From Azospira sp. I13 (GTDB lineage Bacteria; Pseudomonadota; Gammaproteobacteria; Burkholderiales; Rhodocyclaceae), in the NCBI RefSeq assembly GCF_003112695.1, contig NZ_BFBP01000026.1, positions 1 through 64,000 on the forward strand: 64,000 nucleotides of DNA, written 5' to 3'. Shown here in pieces: positions 59,683 to 64,000 of this stretch. Both the position numbers and the translations under genes were made by a program. The stretch's first letter is position 1. The number at the start of each line of letters is the position of its first letter. Below the pieces are notes generated by a model that made no database searches, was not told where the DNA came from, and saw only the letters and a list, made by a program, of their open reading frames with translations.

Positions 59683-60822
59683 TCAGTCTCTTACGGAAGT
59701 AATATCCCGGTAGCGGCCATAGGTGTAATGGGCCGCGCAGGCACCTTCGGAACTGACCATGCAGGAGCCGATGGGGTTTTCCGGGGTGCACACGGTGCCG
59801 AACAGCTTGCAGTCCTGGGGGCGCTTGACGCCCCGCAGGATGGCGCCGCATTCGCAGGCCTTGTGGTCGGGCACGCTGACGTAGTTTTCGCCGAAGCGCT
59901 GTTCCGCATCGAACTCGGCGAAGCCGCCGCGGATGCGCAGGGCGGAATAGGGCACGGTGTGCAGGCCGCGCCACTCGAAAGCGCGGCGCAGTTCGAAGAC
60001 CTCGGCTACCAGGTTCTGGGCCTTGAGGTTGCCCTCCCGGCTGACGGCCCGGGAAAACTCGTTTTCCACCTCGGCCCGGCCTTCATTGACCTGGCGTACC
60101 AACATGCGGATGGCCTGCATCACGTCCAGGGGCTCGAAGCCGGCGATGACCACGGGCTTGCGGTATTCCTCGGCGAAGAACTCGTAGGGCCGGCTGCCGA
60201 TGATGGTGGAGACGTGGGCCGGACCGATGAAACCGTCCAGGGGCACGGTGCCCAGCTTCCTCACCTCCGGCGATTCCAGGATGTTGCTGATGGCTGAAGG
60301 GGTCAGCACGTGGCAGCACAGCACGGAAAAATTCTGCAGGCCCATCGCCTTGGCCTGCTTGATGGCCACGGCGGTGGGCGGGGTGGTGGTCTCGAAGCCG
60401 ATGGCGAAGAACACCACCTGCTTCTCCGGGTTCTCCTGGGCCAGCTTGAGGGCGTCGGCGCTGGAATAAACCATGCGGATGTCCGCCCCCCGGGCCTTGG
60501 CCTTGAGTAGGGAAAGGCCGTCGGAGGCCGGCACCCGCAGACAGTCGCCGTAGGTGCACAGGATCACGTTGTGCTTGAGGGCCAGGCGGATGGCCTGGTC
60601 CACCCGGCCGATGGGCAGCACGCAGACCGGGCAGCCGGGGCCGTGGATCATGCGCACATTGGCCGGCAGCAGGTCGGTGACGCCGTAGCGGGAAATGGCA
60701 TGGGTGTGGCCGCCACAGAACTCCATGAAGTGGTAGCGGCGGTCCGGCCGGGCTTCCTTGGCGATGGCGGCGGCCAGGCCCTGGGCCAGTTCGCCGTCCC
60801 GGTATTCGTCGACGTACTTCAT
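59683..60822 (-). CDS. hypD: Hydrogenase maturation protein HypD
   Basis: Iron scaffold where the Fe(CN)2CO group is assembled with HypC and HypE. The conserved cysteines are seen in FCGGHTH, GPGCPVC, CTYGDCLRVP, ACECGAILRG and GTVCTPENPIGSCMV. The 379-residue length is normal. ATG 60822 follows the CACAGAG repeat leader, which supplies AAGG. It lies 79 bp downstream of hypC and 77 bp upstream of the HD-GYP gene. Confidence 0.95.
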   Translation of the reverse strand: MKYVDEYRDGELAQGLAAAIAKEARPDRRYHFMEFCGGHTHAISRYGVTDLLPANVRMIHGPGCPVCVLPIGRVDQAIRLALKHNVILCTYGDCLRVPASDGLSLLKAKARGADIRMVYSSADALKLAQENPEKQVVFFAIGFETTTPPTAVAIKQAKAMGLQNFSVLCCHVLTPSAISNILESPEVRKLGTVPLDGFIGPAHVSTIIGSRPYEFFAEEYRKPVVIAGFEPLDVMQAIRMLVRQVNEGRAEVENEFSRAVSREGNLKAQNLVAEVFELRRAFEWRGLHTVPYSALRIRGGFAEFDAEQRFGENYVSVPDHKACECGAILRGVKRPQDCKLFGTVCTPENPIGSCMVSSEGACAAHYTYGRYRDITSVRD

Positions 60823-60829
60823 GGGGAAA

Positions 60830-60872
60830 ACCTTTTGCCACAGCGGGCACAGAGATCACAGAGGGCGGGGGC
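60830..60872. repeat. CACAGAG repeat copy before hypD
   Basis: Near-identical to the unit before hoxB (about 37 of 41 positions in AAAACCTT...GCACAGAGATCACAGAGGG). Read on the minus strand it gives AAGG about seven bases before the hypD start. A single copy; no inverted partner is visible nearby. Confidence 0.75.
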
Positions 60873-60901
60873 CATGGGCGGCATTGGCTGGCGCGGGGAC
60901 A

Positions 60902-61147
60902 TCAGGCCTGGGCCATGGCGGCGGCGCGGGCTTCGTCGTCCAGCTCGGCAAAGAGGGCCAGGGTCTTGGCCGCCTCTTCCGGGTCCAGCTTGGTCAGGGC
61001 GTAGCCCACGTGGATGATGACGTAGTCGCCCACGGCCACGTCTTCCACCAGGGCCAGGGAGACTTCCTTGCGCACGCCCCCCAGGTCGATGCGGGCCTGG
61101 TCGTCGGGCAGGAGTTCAACGATTTTCGCGGGGATGGCGAGACACAT
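60902..61147 (-). CDS. hypC: Hydrogenase assembly chaperone HypC
   Basis: Small chaperone (81 residues) that carries iron with HypD and docks to the large subunit. It begins MCLAIPAKIV, with the essential Cys2. ATG 61147 is fixed by this motif. It lies between the transglutaminase-like gene (gap of two bases) and hypD. It would serve hydrogenase large subunits, including HoxC. Confidence 0.95.
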   Translation of the reverse strand: MCLAIPAKIVELLPDDQARIDLGGVRKEVSLALVEDVAVGDYVIIHVGYALTKLDPEEAAKTLALFAELDDEARAAAMAQA

Positions 61148-61149
61148 TG

Positions 61150-61794
61150 TCAGCGCTCCTTCAGGGGCAAATTCAGAGGGGCGGGAGGCAGGGCAGTGGC
61201 ATCGGGAATCTCGTCCATGGCCTGTTGCACGCTGGTGCACCGCTGCAGCAGGTCCTGGATGGCCGCTACCGGCTCCGGGTAAAGGCCGGGGAAATCCAGT
61301 TCCCCCGGGTAGTCCAGGGCGAAGGCCAATTGCTCTCGGGGCGGGGTGAAGGCGGCCTCCACCTCCGGCTTGTTACCCCGGGCATCGATGCGGTACCACC
61401 CGTGTTCGGGCAGGTAGACGGCATTGAGGCCGTGCAGGCAGTAACGCTCCCCGCCGGGGATCAGCGTCAGGCGCTGGTAGCAGAGGGCGGCGGGAATGCC
61501 GTTGGCCCGCAGCAGGGCCGCCAGCAGGTGGCTCTTGGCGTAGCAGTAGCCGGTGCGTTCCGCCAGCACCTGGGGTGCGGCACAGGTAAGGGGATTATGG
61601 GCGTCGGCCCGGTAGTCCCAGCTATGGCGGATCTGGTCCCGCACGTACTCGAAGCAGCGGCGGGCTGTATCGGTGGGGCTGCCGTCGCCGGCGGCCTGCA
61701 GTTCGGCGGCCAGGCGGCGAATCTCGGGATGGTCGGCAGCGACGATGGGGCTGGCGGCCAGGTAGGGGGCGAACTGGGGCGGATAGGTGGTCAC
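61150..61794 (-). CDS. Transglutaminase-like cysteine-protein fold, unknown role
   Basis: Protein of 214 residues with a transglutaminase/peptidase-like fold. The triad is visible: Cys84 (ERTGYCYAKSHLLAALLRA), His121 (LHGLNAVYL) and Asp137 (WYRIDARGNK). No signal peptide. It lies between hypF and hypC with gaps of nine and two bases, so it is cotranscribed with maturation genes. It may process or modify a hydrogenase-related protein, but such a step is not known to me. Confidence 0.82.
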   Translation of the reverse strand: MTTYPPQFAPYLAASPIVAADHPEIRRLAAELQAAGDGSPTDTARRCFEYVRDQIRHSWDYRADAHNPLTCAAPQVLAERTGYCYAKSHLLAALLRANGIPAALCYQRLTLIPGGERYCLHGLNAVYLPEHGWYRIDARGNKPEVEAAFTPPREQLAFALDYPGELDFPGLYPEPVAAIQDLLQRCTSVQQAMDEIPDATALPPAPLNLPLKER

Positions 61795-61803
61795 GTCGTG
61801 CTC

Positions 61804-64000
61804 CTAACGGCCCAGGGACTGCCGGGCCACCCAGGCCTGGCCCAGGGCGATGCCGCCGTCGTTGGGCGGGGCCTGGCGGGCTTCCAGCACGGCCAGCCCT
61901 CTGGCCTGCAAGCCCATGCGCAGGTCCCGGGAAAGCAGGTGGTTGAGCAGGCAGCCGCCGCCCAGGGCGACGGTGGACAGGTTGGCCCGTTCGGCCGCCG
62001 CGGCCGCCCAATGCACCAGGCCGGCGGCCAGGGTGGCGTGGAAGCGGGCGGCGCCCAGGTCGGCGTCATCGCATTCGCCCAGCCAGGCGAGCAGGGGCAG
62101 CAGGTCGAGATGGCCGTCGTTGTTGATGTTCCAGCCATCGGTGAGGGGCGCGGCGGGGCCGTGGCGCTCTTCCCAGGCGTGGGCCCGGCCTTCCAATTCC
62201 ATGGCGGCCTGGGCCTCGAAGCGCTGGCTGGCGCGCAGGCCCAGGAGGCCGGCGGCGGCGTCGAACAGCCGGCCCAGGCTGGAGGTGGGCGGGCAGTTGA
62301 GCTGCTTGCGCAGCATCTCGGCGATCATTCCGGCGCCCTGTTGATCAGGATAACGACGGGCGACGAAGGCCTCGATGTCGCCGTTGCGGCCCAGGGCGTG
62401 GAGGGCGGCGGCGGCCAGGCGCCAGGGTTCCCGGGCGGCCCTGTCGCCGCCGGGCAGTTGGAGGGGTGAAAGGCCGCCGAGGCGCTGGCAGTCGGCCCCG
62501 TCCACCCGCAGCAGTTCGCCGCCCCACAGGCCGCCGTCTTCACCCAGACCGATGCCGTCCAGGGCCAGGCCGATGACCGGCTTGGGGTAACGGGTTTCCG
62601 CCAGCACGGCGGCGATGTGGGCGTGGTGGTGGGCCACGGCGATGGCCGGAATGCCCCGCTCGGCGGCGAAGGCGGCGGCCAGCCGGGTGGAGGGAAAGTC
62701 CGGGTGCAGATCGTGGGCGATGACCTGGGGTTCCACGTCCAGGATGTGCAGCAGGTGGGCCGCCGTCTCTTCCAGGAAATTCACCGTGGGCACATTGTCC
62801 AGGTCGCCGATGTGCTGGGAGAGATAGGCCTCCCGGCCCTTGACCACGCACAGGGTGTTTTTCAGGTAGGGGCCGAAGGCCAGGACGGCCGGGCCCTCAT
62901 CCTTGAGCTTGATGGGGCGCGGCGTCTGGCCCCGACCCCGGCGCAGGAACTGGACGCCGCCTTCGTCGCAGCGGATCACCGAGTCGTCGCTGCGGATGAC
63001 GATGTCCCGGTCGTGGCAGAGGAAGGCGTTGGCCATGCCGGCCAGGCGTTCCACTGCCTCGGCGTTGTCGGTGACCAGGGGCTCGCCCCCCGGGTTGGCG
63101 CTGGTCATCACCAGTACCAGATCCTGGGCTTGGGCCAGCCAGGCCAGGCCCGCCGGTTCGCCGGCGGCGGCATGGAAGAGCAGGTAGTGCAGGGGCGCGT
63201 AGGGCAGCATCAGGCCCAGCCATTGCAGGCCGGGGGCGACGCCGGGCAATTGGGTGTCGGTGTTGTCCTGCTTGCGCAGCAGGACGATGCTGCGCTCGGG
63301 CAGTTCCAGCAGGCCCGCCTCGTCGCCGCCCAGGGCGCAGAGGGCATTGGCCGAGGCCACGTTGGCGGCCATCACGGCGAAGGGCTTTTCCTCCCGGTGC
63401 TTGCGCTTTCTCAGTTCGGCCACGGCGGCCCCATTGCGGGCGTCGCAGGCCAGGTGGAAGCCGCCGTAGCCCTTGAGGGCGACGATCTTGCCGGCCTGCA
63501 GCAGGCGCACCGCCTCCCGCACCGGGTCACCGGGCATCGGCTGGCCGGCGGCGTCGAGCAGTCTGAGTTGGGGGCCGCAGTCCGGGCAGCAGTTGGCCTC
63601 GGCGTGGAAGCGCCGGTTGTGGGGATCGGCGTATTCCGCGGTGCAGGCCGGGCACTGGGGGAAGGGGGCCAGGCTGGTGCGGGCCCGGTCGTAGGGCAGT
63701 TCCCGGGTGATGGAGTAGCGGGGGCCGCAGTGGGTGCAGTGGGTGAAGGCGTAGCGGTGGCGCCGGTCCTGGGGCGCGAACAGTTCTTCCAGGCAGTCGT
63801 GGCAGAGGGCGCTGTCGGGGCCGATGGCGGTGCTGGCGTGGCCGCCCCGGCTCTCGACGATGAGAAAGCCGGGCAGGCTGCGTTCGGGTTCTGCTTCCCG
63901 TACCTCCACCGCTTCCACCCGGGCCAGTTCCGGGGCCTCGGCCCGCAGCCGGGCGATGAAGCGTTCCACCACCGGCGCCGGACCCCGGGCTTCGATATCC
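61804..64000 (-). CDS. hypF: Carbamoyltransferase HypF (partial, N-terminus off the edge)
   Basis: Turns carbamoyl phosphate into carbamoyl-AMP and hands the carbamoyl group to HypE. Seen from the edge: the end of the acylphosphatase domain, the zinc-finger pairs CHDC, CTHC, CPAC and CPDC, a YrdC-like domain, and the Kae1-like domain with HHHAHIAAVLAE and GLALDGIGLGEDG. The reading frame is open through position 64000, so the start lies outside the window; a GTG at 63972 is internal. It leads the hyp operon as far as can be seen. Confidence 0.93.
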   Translation of the reverse strand, partial: DIEARGPAPVVERFIARLRAEAPELARVEAVEVREAEPERSLPGFLIVESRGGHASTAIGPDSALCHDCLEELFAPQDRRHRYAFTHCTHCGPRYSITRELPYDRARTSLAPFPQCPACTAEYADPHNRRFHAEANCCPDCGPQLRLLDAAGQPMPGDPVREAVRLLQAGKIVALKGYGGFHLACDARNGAAVAELRKRKHREEKPFAVMAANVASANALCALGGDEAGLLELPERSIVLLRKQDNTDTQLPGVAPGLQWLGLMLPYAPLHYLLFHAAAGEPAGLAWLAQAQDLVLVMTSANPGGEPLVTDNAEAVERLAGMANAFLCHDRDIVIRSDDSVIRCDEGGVQFLRRGRGQTPRPIKLKDEGPAVLAFGPYLKNTLCVVKGREAYLSQHIGDLDNVPTVNFLEETAAHLLHILDVEPQVIAHDLHPDFPSTRLAAAFAAERGIPAIAVAHHHAHIAAVLAETRYPKPVIGLALDGIGLGEDGGLWGGELLRVDGADCQRLGGLSPLQLPGGDRAAREPWRLAAAALHALGRNGDIEAFVARRYPDQQGAGMIAEMLRKQLNCPPTSSLGRLFDAAAGLLGLRASQRFEAQAAMELEGRAHAWEERHGPAAPLTDGWNINNDGHLDLLPLLAWLGECDDADLGAARFHATLAAGLVHWAAAAAERANLSTVALGGGCLLNHLLSRDLRMGLQARGLAVLEARQAPPNDGGIALGQAWVARQSLGR

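Noticed and set aside
58007-59974. Longer start for the HD-GYP protein at 59974
   Set aside because: The added 123 codons overlap hypD in another frame and read as an Arg/Pro-rich shadow; GTG 59605 has a good Shine-Dalgarno.

Overview
The window is a high-GC bacterial chromosome segment, most consistent with a betaproteobacterium of the Rhodocyclales (Azospira/Dechloromonas/Azonexus-like). This rests on a Ralstonia-like PhaB, an SAH riboswitch in front of metH, a UbiH/VisC-family hydroxylase, a short type ArgC, a regulatory [NiFe]-hydrogenase with HoxX, and general codon use. The genus is inferred, not proven.

Layout. 1-1273: a lower-GC edge carrying the C-terminal part of a TnsD/TniQ-family transposition protein. 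1274-18349: housekeeping genes. These are a chemoreceptor, dsbC, a ubiquinone hydroxylase, aroK-aroB, gltB-gltD (behind a promoter-plus-terminator leader), a membrane-anchored YLATT-type winged-helix protein, glmU, a small membrane protein and glmS (with its conserved attTn7-like 3' end). 18350-27744: an accessory island directly downstream of glmS. Two SMR-type flippase subunits, a GNAT acyltransferase and a DevB-DevC-DevA-type exporter (its ATPase fused to a cyclic-nucleotide-binding domain) face a convergent operon of HAD phosphatase, class III aminotransferase and alpha/beta hydrolase. I know of no named pathway with this gene set and regard it as the best candidate for an undescribed system, perhaps making and exporting an amino-modified, acylated lipid-like compound.

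27745-34372: a nickel locus (NikR, a HupT/HoxJ-type H2-signalling kinase, a HoxN/NixA nickel permease behind an FNR-like box and an imperfect NikR-like operator, and a TonB-dependent receptor), followed by a Tat-exported FccB-like flavoprotein. 34494-47102: HtpX, an HPF/RaiA-like protein, an NhaR-like regulator, SAH riboswitch-metH, phaB, a dCache-PAS-GGDEF-EAL protein, argC and a membrane acyltransferase. 47110-64000: hydrogen sensing and hydrogenase maturation. The minus-strand set hoxX-hoxA-hoxB-hoxC encodes the regulatory hydrogenase HoxBC, the NtrC-type regulator HoxA and the CO-ligand enzyme HoxX. The second set is hypF-(transglutaminase-like)-hypC-hypD-(HD-GYP)-hypE. Between them lie a ZIP transporter, a small unknown gene and a SulP-STAS-cNMP fusion. 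hypF runs off the right edge.

How it fits together: nickel enters through the TonB receptor and permease under NikR control. Hyp proteins and HoxX build the NiFe(CN)2CO centre. HoxBC senses H2 and signals through the HoxJ-type kinase to HoxA. The energy-conserving hydrogenase that HoxA should control is not in the window and probably lies beyond 64000. No rRNA, tRNA or CRISPR array was seen.
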